Below, in pieces: positions 48,016-60,332 of a stretch of DNA of 64,000 nucleotides (its first letter is position 1; each line of letters starts with the position of its first letter). The stretch is from Floccularia luteovirens (lineage: Eukaryota; Basidiomycota; Agaricomycetes; Agaricales; Squamanitaceae): the NCBI GenBank assembly GCA_009739215.1, contig VSJF01000010.1, forward strand, positions 620,001 to 684,000. Reading direction: 5' to 3'. Below the pieces are notes generated by a model. That model was given only the letters and a program-made list of their open reading frames with translations, did not search any database and had not been told where the DNA came from. The position numbers were made by a program, and so were the translations under genes.

Positions 48016-49817
48016 TCATGGGATATGAATTGGTCTCCTTTCTTCTTCAACAATAGTGCCTTCAAATTGATCTACTGCGGAAGTAGAATATGGGAGGTGA
48101 TTATGATCATATGGATAAGGATTCCATCTTGAAGTCGTATTCAGTTCTGTGAGATTTGTGGTGTATGGACATTGTGCTGTTAACTCCACGCCCGTGCTGA
48201 GACGAGTGGAGTAGATGCCAATATCCGCATTGGCGTGGAGGTTTAGCATTAACCGGGACATCATTGTTACCGATAAGCTGCCGTTTTATTTTTATTAGTA
48301 GGCATGCCGTGCAATGTGATTTTCCGGTTGGGGTTTTTTTTTTTTGGTAAAACTTACCTGCTTGCGAATATTGATAAACCACCTCTGAGGAAAGGCTGAT
48401 GATAGATTAGTAAAAGACTGTTGTGATTCTGTAGAAAGTACCCTTACCCCACAGCGCTAAAATGGCAGAAAATAATCATAAGTATGACGACTGATCTTTA
48501 TCAGACGGTACTGACATAAAATGTCACAATATTTGATAGATTGGCGAGAGCCATGGCTCTTGGAGGAAGTGAGTTTTTACTCAAATAGTTTGATAAATTA
48601 AACTTACGCGAAGTAGATAGCACCTGGAATGATGGTGGTAATCAATGCGGAGAAAAAACACGATCCAATTTACTTACCATCCCTCAAGATAAGTGAAATA
48701 ATTGGCACAGTGATGCCCGTGATTGAGTGGTCTTTGCGCGAATTATATGTTTTGAATACTGTTAAAGAAAATATTATAGAGTCGTATATAAAAAGGGCTT
48801 CCCAAGCCGATGCTACGCCTATATTAGTTTAACACAGAAACAAACTTAATAAAATGTTGTTAGTGGAGGAAGCACTTACGAATCGACCTAAAATGTGATT
48901 AATAACGTACATCTTCATAAAATCATGCTTCCATAACTCACGTCATGTTGGAAAGTGCAATGTGACACCCTGACCCTTGGTATGTGGAACTCTTTTGTCC
49001 GAACAATGACCACTGCAACGAACGTGTCAATGTTTATATGAGGGGAATGAATAAGAAATCTTTAACGAACACAAGCGACGCCAGCCAAGGTTACTCCACA
49101 CCCAATCAGGAAAGCAAGGATCCGTAATGAACATGCGTACACCGCATATATTCGTAAAGTCAGAAGAACTGAAGACTATGAGTTTTTTTGTTGTCTTCAA
49201 GGTGGGACCCACAGCTGTAAACTTACTGCAAACAATAACTTGGTTTATAAGGAGCAACGCCTGCCGGAAGGAGTTATAAGTTCGACAACTAATCGTAAAT
49301 TAATCAGATATGCATATATGCGTTCGAAAATAATGATGAATGCTGGCCGAACCTCTGAAAAATAGATCAGATATGTATGATATGTGGTCACTGAGAAACA
49401 TACTTGAGGTTGTAATGATGAGAATGCAACAGCAGTCACAGCGATATTCCCAAACAACGCGACATAACGATTCAAGAAGAACCAGTATGCACTCCAGTTT
49501 TTCGATCGTTTCCATAGGTAATTGACTTCGTCATCTGGTAAATCAGGGTATCAAGAGACCGAGCAAGAGCCACGGGAGAGCGATTCTGCCTTACCGAGTG
49601 TTAACAGGTGATCATAAAATAAAAATGCTGTAATGAAATTAGTCCACAGGCGAGCATTAGCAGAGCTCGAAGTTGACGCACTGACGCCCAAGACATGAAA
49701 AATATTGTGTAGAACTCTAAAGAATAGTAGAATATGTCAGCTCATGAATCGGTGTTTGTGTAACAAGCCCGCTCACATTTCTAAAACTGAGTCTGGGCTC
49801 TCATAGATAGATTCCAT
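48016..49817 (-). CDS. DUF6533 domain membrane protein, diverged paralogue outside the array
   Basis: Same architecture as the array genes but strongly diverged. Read from ATG 49817: MESIYESPDSVLEI, FLFYDHLLTLDDEVNYLWKR (canonical DUF6533 start), FFLNRYVALFGNIAVTAVAF, 2-nt exon AG at 49353-49354, CRTYNSFRQALLLINQVIVC, LLTLRIYAVYACSLRILAF, WSLFGQKSS..GCHIALSN, 8-nt exon GTCGATTC at 48880-48887, VASAWEALFIYDSIIFSLTVFK, LRDG, a 16-nt exon (GAIYF), MALANLSNIVTFY, 9-nt exon at 48448-48456, PFLRGGLSIFAS and LSVTMMSRLMLNLH, then a soluble tail ending EERRPIHIP. Fourteen exons are implied. Multi-pass membrane protein of unknown role; appears intact. Confidence 0.82.
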
Positions 49818-50704
49818 AGGAACTATGAGGAACAGTAAGTAGAAAGAAAGAAAGAAAGGTTAATGATTATGTAGTTGGATCTCAGAAACAGAGCATTCGG
49901 CATGGATGCATAATAGACAGAGAGCTCGGACTAAAAAGGCTTCTATTCAGTACTAGTTGCGAGGATTTATTAGGGTCATCAAAGTATTTCAAAAATAGAT
50001 TGACGACCTCATGCTCAAGACCAAGGAAATTCCGTGATATTGTAATAAAACTGCCCGACTAATTCGTTCAGCCTTCATAGCATTTCACCGACCTTCGTAT
50101 CTTTGAGCGCCTAAAAATATAACACTCAAAATATAATTAACAATTATCCATATCAATGATTGACAGTCGCGAACGATCGCATCGTATACCTTGCATCGGC
50201 AACTTTGAGATCAGGATCAGCAACCCGAAAATAAAATACCATTCCCTGATGCGAAATGTTTCTTGGCTATGGGTAGGTAAAATTTGTTCTGTGAACGGAG
50301 CCCAAGATTTTCGAGCAAGATGATGACTCTATATTTTCATTACCCAAGGTGCCTGGAGCTTACACGGGTTCAATCCTACGCTCCCCTGGGTGTCATCACA
50401 CGCAAATCTTAACCTCAGCCAAACCCCAACATTTGAATGATGAGTGACGATTTAAGGCCCAGCCAGCTGTGGTTATGGTAGAGTCTAGTTGCACCATATT
50501 TATGGACCAGCCAAAAGCATGTATCTAACATCATTCATATGTCGCACAGCCTGCACAGCCTACACTAATTCGATACCGAGACTCGCTGAAAGGTTCGTGT
50601 TATTCCGGTTTTTTGTTGTTATATGAGATGGTTCTATTAATTGTGGGTCCCGCTACAAATTGAGAGGAAATCAATTGAGACGAACTGGCAGTTCCGAGCT
50701 ATTC
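49818..50704. other. Intergenic, no recognised gene
   Basis: AT-rich sequence upstream of the DUF6533 paralogue and downstream of the permease. No open frame over 60 codons and no shared repeats noticed. Confidence 0.4.
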
Positions 50705-53194
50705 TTACGTTGGCACTGGAATCTTGCGAAATACAGATCTAGAGACGCCGTCATCTTGTAGAACCCATTCTCTTTCTAGGGTATATCTATTACGTGCCGG
50801 GCGCCATACACCCCAGATGTACCAATATGTCACCCCAAACAGCGAAATAGAAATAGCTCCGATGCAGTGGGACTGTGAGTCATAGAACCTTGTGAGCATA
50901 TTTTTGAATTACTAGAAGTTGTATATTACCCAGTAAGGAAGCTTATCGTACGTTTGTGATCCATCATTTGGTGGGATGAATGGTACAACAGCTAAAAGGA
51001 TATTGGAGAGAAAGAATGCTAAGACTACGATCTTGGGAGACTTATACGGAGGGTTCCAATCCCACGACTTGTATGCGGAGGTATAGAGGAGTAGAAGCCC
51101 AAATGAGACTAGGGTGTTTACAAGAGTAAGAGTGTATGTTGGTACTGCGGAGAATTTATAATAACTGAGCGTGGTATCATTGATGCAAGAAAACCTTTAC
51201 TCACAATTTATGAGAAATAGATATGCATCTCCAACAGGGACTGCGAAAAGAAAGGCACAAGATATAAGATACTGGGAGAACATTCCAGTCAGGGGCGCAT
51301 TGAACGGCTTATTGCTTGCAAAGAAAGAGGAGTAAGGAAGGATCCCCTCACGACCAAGTTCCTGGACAACTAGAGAATTGTTAGGCAAGATGATTATTGG
51401 TGAACACCAAATTCAAATGAGATCTCACCTCTTCCTTGAGTAAACTGGACCGCCAATAAATTTCCTAATGTTGAAAAAGCGATAAATCCACTGAGTGCCT
51501 GTAAGTTATGTTAGCATCATTGATCCATCATATATTCGAAAAAGTCACGCACTTTTTCCGTTGCTGGACCAAACAGGTTGCGGAAAAACAGTGCTCTGTC
51601 AATGGTATGAAATTGAGCAAGACATTTCTGACAACGTGATATGAAAAGCTTACGCGACTATCCTCCGACTCTCTAGAATATCCGTTTTGGAAACAACTGC
51701 ATAGTATGCAACATTGACAAACAGATAAACAGCTGTAACAGCAAGCATTGCAAGTGGTGCTGCGCGTTTTATTGTGCGTACGGGATCTTGTACTTCGGAT
51801 AATGCGTAATTGGCGTTTGAATATCCGATGAAAGACCTTGATAACGATACAGCAGGGTTAGGACTGTGTGGATAGTGTTATTCGAAGTGTTCTCACCAGA
51901 TAACATTGTACAGTCCGGAAACAAAAGCATTAACACCAGTTCCTGATCCTTCCCAAAAGTTACTCCATTGAAAGTTATGAGGCACTTCATAACCCTCGCG
52001 TACTTGAAACCCAGGGACACCAGCTAAACAAAAAACTCCAGAAAGCGCAAGCAATGATAAAGCAATGAGGGTGAGGACTCCAAGGATGTTTTGAAGCCTA
52101 AGCCCCCATCGTAACATAGTTCCATGGATGGTGAAGGTAAACGTTAGACATAAAAATGCAACTAGATGTGTGTTGAAACGTGACGGATCTATGGACAATG
52201 AATGTAGTGCATCTATATAACAAATCAGTAAGAGAAGAAAATATCTCGAAACGCGCATACATTCACTGAACACAACACTGTTGGCTGTGTTAATTCCCTG
52301 TGAAAAGTTGAGTAGCGTATTAATGGATAAAGCGAATCTTGCGTACCGTTACGAGGGTATATATAGCATATATGCAAGTAACAAGGTATTTGGGGGATCT
52401 GTATATGAATTCTAGGTAGTTTTTCTCTCCACCGCTACGGGGCAGCCCCTGACGCAGCATATGAATTTTCTGTACACGTTCAAGTCAGCAAGACATTACT
52501 TACAGTACCCAATTCAATGTAAACAGCTGTCCCACATGCAGCAATAGCAGCTCCCAATAGCCACATCACCAAAGATACGCCAATGCTACCAGAAGACCGC
52601 AGAATATTGCTTGGTGTTGCATAGATACTATTTTTGAAATGAGCCACAGCTTCGAATACCAAGCCATTTTGACCAACTCACCCAGTCCCAATTATGCGAT
52701 TGAAAATGAGGAACACCGCACTGAATAAACCTGTATAAGGATATCTCAGTGCTCGAATTCCCGATCGAAAAGTAAAATAAAATAACCTAATTGTCGTTTG
52801 ATTTGCGGAACATTATCATACATCTCTCCATGCCGCTCTATATCCCCAGAATATGAGTGTTCTGTTACTTGCTGCTAAATAGAAATTATGATTATTTCAT
52901 ACCATCCTCATCACTTCCATGTATGGCACCACCATCTATAGGAGCAGTTACTTCAACAGAGGGGTTAGAAGTTCGAGCCAACAATCGGTCAGTTTCCAAT
53001 GCATTATAGTGATCGTTGGCTTGATAGTTTGGCATTGAGTGATGAATAACCCGAACTCTGGGTCTGTGCGGGATTGCGACATTTTGGATGGGTATGAGTG
53101 TTTTTGAGGGACCGTGAGAACGGGGGACGTATTTATGTCCATGGGCATTCAAACAATTGCCAAGTATATAATTTTTGACATTATTTGGTGTCAT
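50705..53194 (-). CDS. Amino-acid permease, high-affinity methionine permease (Mup1)/LAT-like
   Basis: APC-superfamily proton/amino-acid transporter of the plasma membrane. Landmarks from N to C: VPQIKRQLGLFSAVFLIFNRIIGTG with the substrate-loop IIGTG, IYATPSNILRSSGSIGVSL, YIELGTGLPRSGGEKNYLEF, TANSVVFSEC, SFIGYSNANYALSEVQDPVRT, then FTQGR and VVQELGREGILPYSSFFASN and NKPFNAPLTG, which are close to Mup1-type sequences. About 12 membrane spans are expected. Roughly ten introns, most of them about 50-60 nt, join in frame from the LFSAVFL exon onward. The first exon is less certain: the frame from ATG 53194 (or ATG 53035) does not connect in phase with the QQVTEHSYSGD exon by any donor I tried, so the N-terminal 100 residues may be modelled wrongly or start later. 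Confidence 0.85.
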
Positions 53195-53369
53195 AACGAG
53201 TAAGAACTAATTGATCAAGTCGGACAAATTCATATATTTGTAATCGCGCGTGTTGGATTGCAAGTCCATTCAGAGACTTGGTACATACTGCATATAAAAA
53301 TTGTTCGACGCTATGATACAAGTGGGCACTTAGTTTGGTTTGCCCGAATTTTGCCCTCTGATAATTTGG

Positions 53370-54027
53370 TTAAACAGTGCCCGACTTGCTAATGGTGATT
53401 GTCTTCTTTGTTTTACCGGAAGCAGAGCCCATACCCTCAATTGTTTTCACATGCTCCATACCTTCGACGACCTCACCTGAATAATAAATAGTTGTCAGAT
53501 TATATACTGTTCTAGGAAATTATTTGTCATACCGAAGACAACATGGGCACCGTCAAGCCAAGATGTGACGACAGTGGTGATAAAGAACTGAGAACCATTG
53601 GTGTTCTTTCCGGCATTGGCCATGGACAAGATACCAGGCTTGGTATGCTTAAGTGTGAAGTTCTCGTCTGAAAATGTCACAATCAGGGTCTGACGTCATA
53701 ACTATAACCAAAAACACAACATACCTGCAAACTTTTCACCATATATCGATTTCCCGCCAGTACCATTGCCCTTGGTGAAATCACCACCCTGAAGCATGAA
53801 GTTGGGAATGACACGATGGAAAGAGGAGCCCTGATAGCCGAAGCCATGTTCTCCGGTTGCTAGCTCACGAAAGTTCTTCGCGGTCTTTGGAACGACATCG
53901 TCGTACAACTTGAAAACAATACGACCCAAAGAGTCATTGTTGACGGTAATATCAAACTAGGGAAATATAATAATGAGACAGATTATTTATGAAAGAGGAG
54001 GTAGAGACTCACATATACGTTAGCCAT
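53370..54027 (-). CDS. Cyclophilin A-type peptidyl-prolyl cis-trans isomerase
   Basis: Cytosolic protein-folding enzyme and cyclosporin target. The short first exon encodes MANVY, followed by [20 protein letters not shown], the signature [20 protein letters not shown] with catalytic Arg and Phe, [50 protein letters not shown] and a C-terminal Lys/Thr-rich end [14 protein letters not shown]. About 162 aa, the standard single-domain length, and no signal peptide. Three introns of normal size interrupt it at 54010, 53728 and 53533 approximately. All cyclosporin-pocket residues visible to me are conserved. Confidence 0.95.
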
Positions 54028-54432
54028 GATGGATGAAGACAGAGATGAACGAAGATGAAGAGAAGGATGTTTTGGATGTTAAAAGGAATCGGCGATTACC
54101 GAGCTTGATCGGAGATGATAAGTCGGATGCCGGAAAGCGCTCGGTCATGCTGAGTTTCTGATATCGTGATCAGCATCAGCGCTCAATCTGATTGAACACC
54201 TGTGTTACTTGAGCACACGTTGCTCACTCATCTTTGCCGGTCTGTCCATCAAGCTCAAGCTATACCGGTCCCACGGACCACATGGAACCAAGCACTTTGA
54301 CTTAGTTACATATACATACTTATACTACTTTTGGCATCACAAGGTGCTGCGCAAGGAAAAAAAATTCAAATACAGCCTCATATCCTACACATCTACAACT
54401 TCATTAACTAACTTGATAATATAAAATAGGCC
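54028..54432. other. Cyclophilin 5' flank and DUF7330 3' flank
   Basis: Contains the cyclophilin promoter side (54.03-54.2 kb) and an AT-rich tail near 54360-54430. The plus-strand open frame at 54209-54424 has no recognised product. Confidence 0.4.
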
Positions 54433-55308
54433 CTAAAACCCAAATACCCGGTTCAAAAAGCTAGGTCTACTTTTTACGACAGCACCAACTACATCATCGT
54501 CATATTGGATCTTCACACTACCATGCCGTGCTTCGACAACGACTTCATCACCTTTCCAATCCTTGCGTTCATTTGAGTCTGTCATGAAGTTGCCGACGAA
54601 ACAGCGACGTGTGCCGTCAGCTTCGCCAAACATTGTGAGATGCTGGCTTATGTCGTCTGAAAATTTGACGGAGCCATGCCGTAGCGATATGACAATCGGT
54701 CCACGAAATGACCGAGGGAGGTGAATGTGAATGTTCCCATTAACAGAATGTGCATTGAGCAAGAATAGTGGGCGACTCCCTGTGCCGTGCTATGTGCGTT
54801 CAGGGATCGTCAGTCTAGGATCAATGCCATCATAATAATAAGTACATACCACTTTTGCAGTAATGCCTCCATGTGTAGACTTCATATACATAGAAACTCT
54901 CCGCCATTTAGCGTCCCGTTCAACATTCTCAGGCAGCAAACTTACATGGGTATGGATATACCCATGCAAGGTTTCAATCCTCAAATTCTTACGAGTATCT
55001 TCTGTCTCTCCATCTGCGAGTGGGGGGAGAAGAAATGCGGGAATATACAGCAACGGATCTAGGATAATAGATTCCTTCACATTCCCCTGGATGCGGTTGA
55101 TAGATACAAAATTTGAGGGTTTTGGAGCAGGTACTGTAGCTGCTGAAGCTTGAAGTGATGCATATGTTGGCGGCGGCTCTTGCTAGATTGCAGCAGCTTC
55201 TGTAAAGTCGCTTGAATTGGATCTAATGGAAAAACCACTCACATGCTCCTCCTCGGCCTGCCTCCGCGCCTCAAGAGCTTCCACTTGCTTATCGTCTACT
55301 AAGATCAT
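54433..55308 (-). CDS. DUF7330 domain protein
   Basis: Basidiomycete family of unknown function, apparently soluble. Read from ATG 55308: MILVDDKQVEALEARRQAEE, then after an intron EPPPTYASLQASAATVPAPK, INRIQGNVKESIILDPLL, ETLHGYIHTHVSLLPENV, MKSTHGGITAKV, and after a second intron LLNAHSVNGNIHIHLPRSFR, ISLRHGSVKFSDDISQHL, RRCFVGNF, EARHGSVKIQYDDD, RVFGF. The two repeated GSVKhxxDD segments are characteristic. The first intron (about 58 nt, GTGAGT..CTAG) removes what would otherwise be an in-frame TAG at about 55183. Short protein of about 250 aa. Confidence 0.82.
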
Positions 55309-55621
55309 GGTTGTTGCAGACAAAGAATCGGAATCGCGAGGAAAGCCCCCTTCTAGATATTCTTTCACTGGGTATAGCAGAGAATTCACAGCCCTCTTGT
55401 AGTCTTGCGGAAGGTACTCAGAATTTTCCCATCGAGCAAGTAATGCATCGCCTCCCTGACTGTGACTCAATAACTGGTGCCGTGTGACTTTCCTAATTTG
55501 GACTACCCGACACACTCCTCGGTGAATCGAATATATCATCAAAATTCGAAGTTGGTTACTCATGCAGGTTCTGGATGTACTATTCACAACTGCAAATTCT
55601 ACAATATATTTGGTTATACAT
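55309..55621. other. Spacer between two minus-strand genes
   Basis: Only 313 nt separate the stop of the NFX1-like gene from the DUF7330 start. It must hold both the terminator and the promoter. No further features seen. Confidence 0.4.
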
Positions 55622-58600
55622 CTAAACATCATCTTCCCAGTTATCAGTAACAGGTGCCATTACATCAGAAGAAACCGGAAGTGGCTCGGAAGGCAACCCT
55701 CGGGAAGCTGGCCGAGATGTAGGGGGAGTTTGGGTTCGTAGGTTTGGGCTAGATCCTAGGCTACTTTGGAGTGTTTGTGCACTAGAAGTCGCGGTAGTGG
55801 CAGCAACTGTTCTCCAGCTCGGCTTCATAAGACCAGGATTAGTTACCGAAGTACCTGCTGCGGTGGATGATATAGGCAACGTCGGTCGCCAGGATGAAGA
55901 TTGTGTGCCACTAGGCTTCGATGAACGTAAGTCGGTCAGTTTACCTAGAGCCGTAGAAGGTGCTTGTGCAGACGCTATAAAGTGAGATAGTAGTGGCGTT
56001 GGAATACGTGTATCTAATCTCCGAAGAAGTTGAACGCTAAGGATCAAAATATGATATGTTTTCGGAGTTGTGTCTGGGTACTATCAGATAAACACACCTT
56101 CGATGTGGTTCTTGATCCACCATCTGGGTATCCATTCGGTAGACACCGGCGAGCTAAGACATCCATAATCAGACACATGTTTCCCGATTTATACGAAGAC
56201 GTACATCATGCACAAATTTTCGTCTATCTGGAGGCATATGTGGCAAAACTTGCGTGTTCTTCTTTGAATTTACAAACCTAGAAAGCATGAACGCATTTAA
56301 TGACCATCACTCAGTTGAGCGAAAGTTTCTTACTCAGCGAACGTCCTCTCGACATCAGAGGACAAAAATTTCCAATTGGACCTTCCAAAGGCAACTAGCT
56401 CATCAGTGTATGTCACCGCAGAAATCGCTTTTGCCTCAGGATTAATTCCCAGGGCATCCGCCAGCCTTGCATTTCTTTTGGCAATTTCACAGTCATTATT
56501 ACATTTGAGGCTAGCTTGGTGTGGTCCCGTAGGCGTTGTGGTGCTTCGTCCGCAGTGTATCGACTGTCGTATGCGCCCACAGGGGCAGGTAACGGACATG
56601 ACCGCTTGGCAAGGATCCATTTCCGAACAGCTGGAGGGTGCATGGCAGGGGTTTGTGCACGGATGGTGGTTAGGTAAACTGTGTTATTCAATGTGAACCT
56701 AGTATCGTCGCAATATGATGAGTGATACTGACCATAGTTTGCGTGTCTTCCCACAAGTAGCAACACACGGTCCGCATTCTTGGCCATGACACAACCTTTC
56801 ACAATGATGGAATCCACAAGACATGAGTCTGTATAGACACTAATTAGAGTATTACTAAAAGAAACAAATGCAACGCACCTGCCACAAACCGTTCCACAGG
56901 AGACTTTCGCAGTTTCTAATGAACATTTGATATTTGGCATCATTTTCTTTCCACAAGCACATTGTTTAGTTGTCAAAAATGGACACGGGGGACAGGGTAT
57001 GGTATCATCATGGCATGAGTGAGGTGTACTTGGGTGTCCGCATTCAGGGGTGGGTCTGGGACAAGGAAAATTGCATTGCATTTTGGTTCCACACGGTATT
57101 GGAGGATCATACACAGTGCGACCGCAAAAGCATATCATCTAAAAAGAGTCAGTAATAAATCAAATGACTAAATCGTGATATGTACCTCCTCAAAAGAGCT
57201 TCTTAAGCATGGGGGACAAAGACCCTTGTGGTCTTTCTCTTCACAGCGGTGATTACTGCACGACAAGGTCTTTCCACAAGTTAGATCACACTCATGTAGC
57301 CCTCCCCTTTCTTCTCTGGGAGCCGGCCCATCGTCGGCAGCACGTTTGCGACCTTTCTTACCGACGTTGCCTGCGAGAGACGCCAGAGGGCAACAAAGTC
57401 TTCTACACCGATGCCTACCACAAGCACGAAGTGCCGTACAAGGCCGATCACAGAGGATTTCCTCAGTTTCCTCATTGGGGTCATCATGAACTTCAGAGCA
57501 TTTGATATTGCGTTTGGTAGCACCACATCTGCATGGACGTATTATCTCCACCGAACATGGTGGGCATGGACCTGTGTGGCATAACGATCGGCAGGGATGC
57601 GAGCATGCAGGATGAGCTTTGGAACATTGTGATAAACACGTTGGAATTGGTGAAGTACAAGCTGTACGAGCTGCGAAGTCATATTGCGACCGTTCAGAGG
57701 TGGTTGAAGGGGCAATAGTACTCTTTCCGCATGGACAACGTGTTACATTTGCAGGGGATCGAGGGCAAGATGGTGGAGTGTGTGAAGGTGGATGACAGCT
57801 TTTCTCGCATGTATGCATACCACAGTCGAAGAATCTGATTAAATATTAGGTCGTGCGCATACAAAATACATGTCATACACCACTTACCGGTTACATTGCT
57901 TGTAACATGAAAACCTGCCGATCCAAGGACCCTGCCCTTCGACAGCACATTCAATGAAGTCACCCTCCCCACACCTCATCGCATTTTCTTCTTTTCCACA
58001 CCAACAGCGGGCCAAGTCATTAATTTGACATGGAACGCAATCACCATCGTGACAAACCTGTTCGCAGGTGTGTTTACCACAACTTAAAGTCCGTCCACAA
58101 ACTTCACCACATGATAAGTTTCTTAATGACATCACCTTTCCATTTTGTTTCTCCACACCACATCGGAAAGAAAGTGCTTTCTTCCTTGGGCAATAACATT
58201 CTAAGGTTGTGGTGACCTGGCACGAGGGACAAGGTCCGGGGTGGCATTGTAAGGGACAAGGGTGACCACAACCTGTATCGCGAGGTCGAGAACACATTCC
58301 GCCACATGAGTGAGGGACAGCAAGACGAGTCAGTTTTGGTTCTGGAGTAGAATTACAAAAGCACCTGAACGCGATTAGTATGTAGTTGTGTAAGACTTTG
58401 AAGTGGAGCCTACCAATATCCGGATGGTACAGTCTCTCTCTTCGATTGACAACCAGGACACCGCCAGTCACCTCTTTTACCTACTTCACCCCTAGCTACC
58501 CACGCGTCTGCTACTTCTTTGACGCTCTTTCCTGCCCATGACCTGATACATTTTAAGTGAAACGTTGTCCAACAGTATTGTGGAGTCTTAAGGTCGCTGG

Positions 58601-59216
58601 AAAGGACAATAGGAATAACTGGAGAACAAGACCACGTCGGCTGTGCAGGATGAATTGAAGAGAAGCAAATGGGACAATCGGGATATGGAGGAGTGCTCAA
58701 AGCGTGACTTAATGCGGAGGTCAGGCTGTCAAAGGAAGGTTCTGTTTTGACCGATTTCTTGCCTTTGTATTTTTCAGATGGTTTTGCTGGTTGCGTTACT
58801 GTTGTCTCTGAGGATGGTTGATAGGTATCTTCTGTCAATCCGGCATTAAACCGCCTTGCTCGAATCTTGCTTTTTTTCGGCGTGTCGTTTGAATCAACAT
58901 TAAGTGCTGATGTAGAATCGCTTGGTGTATCAGCTTTTGTGGGGGGTTTCCTTGGTCGGACGTTCCTAGGTGGTCGGCGAGGGGAAGCAGATGTTTCATT
59001 GTTCATCTTCGATGAGGACGAAGGGCCACCAGATGCAGCATCAGCTACCTGTACCTTCGCTCTACTTTCGTCGGACGAGCTCTCTGTACTTCCATCGTTG
59101 AGATGGTCTCTTCTGATTCTTGAAGGGCGAGATTGATTTCCCTCGTTGTGACCTCGATTCCTCCAACTCTGTTGCGATCCTTGAGTTAGGGTATCTTTGG
59201 TGGGGTTTTCTGTCAT
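55622..59216 (-). CDS. NFX1/FAP1-type zinc-finger regulator (RING, NF-X1 repeats, R3H)
   Basis: Homologue of human NFX1 and yeast FAP1, nuclear/cytoplasmic proteins with a RING-type E3-like domain and nucleic-acid binding. From ATG 59216: a disordered Ser/Pro/Arg-rich start; RING CPICFSSIHPAQPTWSC ... FHLKCIRSWAGKS ... WRCPGCQ; then a long series of Cys-rich NF-X1 repeats such as CGHPCPLQCHPGPCPSC, CGKHTCEQVCHDGDCVPC, CSHPCRSLCHTGPCPPC; a KCNNDCEIAKRNARLADAL linker; and the R3H domain MPPDRRKFVHDLAGVYRMDT..EPHRSVQLLRR. The tail ends NWEDDV. About ten introns, all typical. It shares a 205-nt divergent promoter with the NFKBIL1-like gene. Confidence 0.9.
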
Positions 59217-59421
59217 TTGATTTACAGGGTTGGATGAAGTTGTGTTCAAACGTAAAATACAATACTTATAGTTATAAGTTGGCACTGGATTTAGTCAGAA
59301 AGACTAACTTTGACTCGATACACATCTGATCGGGCCGGCTTAACACCGCCTATTGAGAACGGTCACATGATCACTAAATTTATTTTCTGTGCATCATCAG
59401 CTGGCGAACACCACAGTGTCA
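59217..59421. promoter_or_regulatory. Bidirectional promoter between NFX1-like and NFKBIL1-like genes
   Basis: 205 nt separate two divergent start codons. No TATA box was found on either side. The pairing suggests shared control. Confidence 0.5.
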
Positions 59422-60129
59422 ATGGCTTATTTCTCTCCCTTAACATCGACAGCTGGACTGGGATACTTTGCTTTTCTTCCACAGAACACAACTATCTCTC
59501 CTACTCTAGAACAACTACCCATCAACGACATACCAGATGATCAGATAGAATCGGAAGAAGACCACTCCTGGAAAGCTCAGCAAGAAATCGAGGCAGAAGC
59601 CCGCCAAAGGCGGAGAGATCGTGAAGCAGAGGAGGCTCGTCGTGGAGAAGAGGAGTGGGTGAGATCAGGTGGCACATTACGCGATGTAGAAGGGCGGAGA
59701 GACATGATACGTACAAATGCTGTTCGAGAGGAATTGAGGCTCCGAGAGGTGGAAAGAGGCCTTATGGAACGGTGGAAGAACTACGAAATAAGGTGGAACG
59801 ATCTAGTACGGAAGATAAAGGAGGAAGGGATACGGATAGAGATCACTTTTAGAGACATTCCATGGCCAGTGGAGGTGGAAACGGAGTTAAACTTGGCATG
59901 TTTCACCACCGAAAAGGTTCGCGAATTTCTATTAGCAGACCTCCAGGTTCGAAGTTCGACCGTGACAAAGAAGGAGAGAGTCCGCAGTTCCTTGTTACGA
60001 TGGCATCCGGACAAAATGACTAGTGTCTTGTCAAGGGTGGTACAGGATGATATGGAATTAGTGAAGCAAGGAGTAAACATGGTTATGATGTGTTTGCAAC
60101 GTTTGAATTATGAAGTTGGAGTAGCTTGA
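59422..60129 (+). CDS. NF-kappa-B inhibitor-like protein 1 (NFKBIL1)-like, J-like C-terminus
   Basis: Intronless frame of 235 aa from the ATG at 59422 (an upstream GTG-initiated extension is ignored). The middle is a long charged coiled coil (QQEIEAEARQRRRDREAEEA, then VREELRLREVERGLMERWK). The C-terminus carries the pattern IPWPVEVE ... REFLLADLQV and LRWHPDKMTSVL, a J-domain-like HPDK typical of NFKBIL1 relatives in fungi. Role unknown in fungi; the human protein is linked to RNA processing. Moderate certainty on the name, high on it being a gene. Confidence 0.75.
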   Translation: MAYFSPLTSTAGLGYFAFLPQNTTISPTLEQLPINDIPDDQIESEEDHSWKAQQEIEAEARQRRRDREAEEARRGEEEWVRSGGTLRDVEGRRDMIRTNAVREELRLREVERGLMERWKNYEIRWNDLVRKIKEEGIRIEITFRDIPWPVEVETELNLACFTTEKVREFLLADLQVRSSTVTKKERVRSSLLRWHPDKMTSVLSRVVQDDMELVKQGVNMVMMCLQRLNYEVGVA

Positions 60130-60332
60130 AATTTTATAGAGAGGTGCGTTGTTGGAATTGATGCACGTTGAATCTTGTTTCACCTCATTTCACATAAAAT
60201 TAAAGTCTACCCGCACACTTGTAGTATGCAACCTGCCACAATTCTACGTCTTAGAAAATCATTTACATAAAGCGTTCTTAGCGCCAAAATCGCGTGTCAA
60301 CCTTCCCATCTTCACATTTTGTTCCATACCCC

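Noticed and set aside
48330..48345. T-run at 48.33 kb as a poly-A tail of a retroposed copy
   Set aside because: It lies inside a normal intron of the DUF6533 paralogue, which itself keeps all introns.
50365..50395. tRNA T-arm suggested by GGGTTCAATCC
   Set aside because: Flanking bases do not form a T stem and no matching A box lies upstream.
55180..55190. In-frame TAG in the DUF7330 gene, suggesting a pseudogene
   Set aside because: The TAG is the acceptor of a good 58-nt intron (GAGCAT|GTGAGT ... CTAG|CAAGAG), which removes the stop and keeps frame.
59389..59421. Upstream extension of the NFKBIL1-like frame (MHHQLANTTVS)
   Set aside because: It starts from GTG rather than ATG; the first ATG is at 59422.
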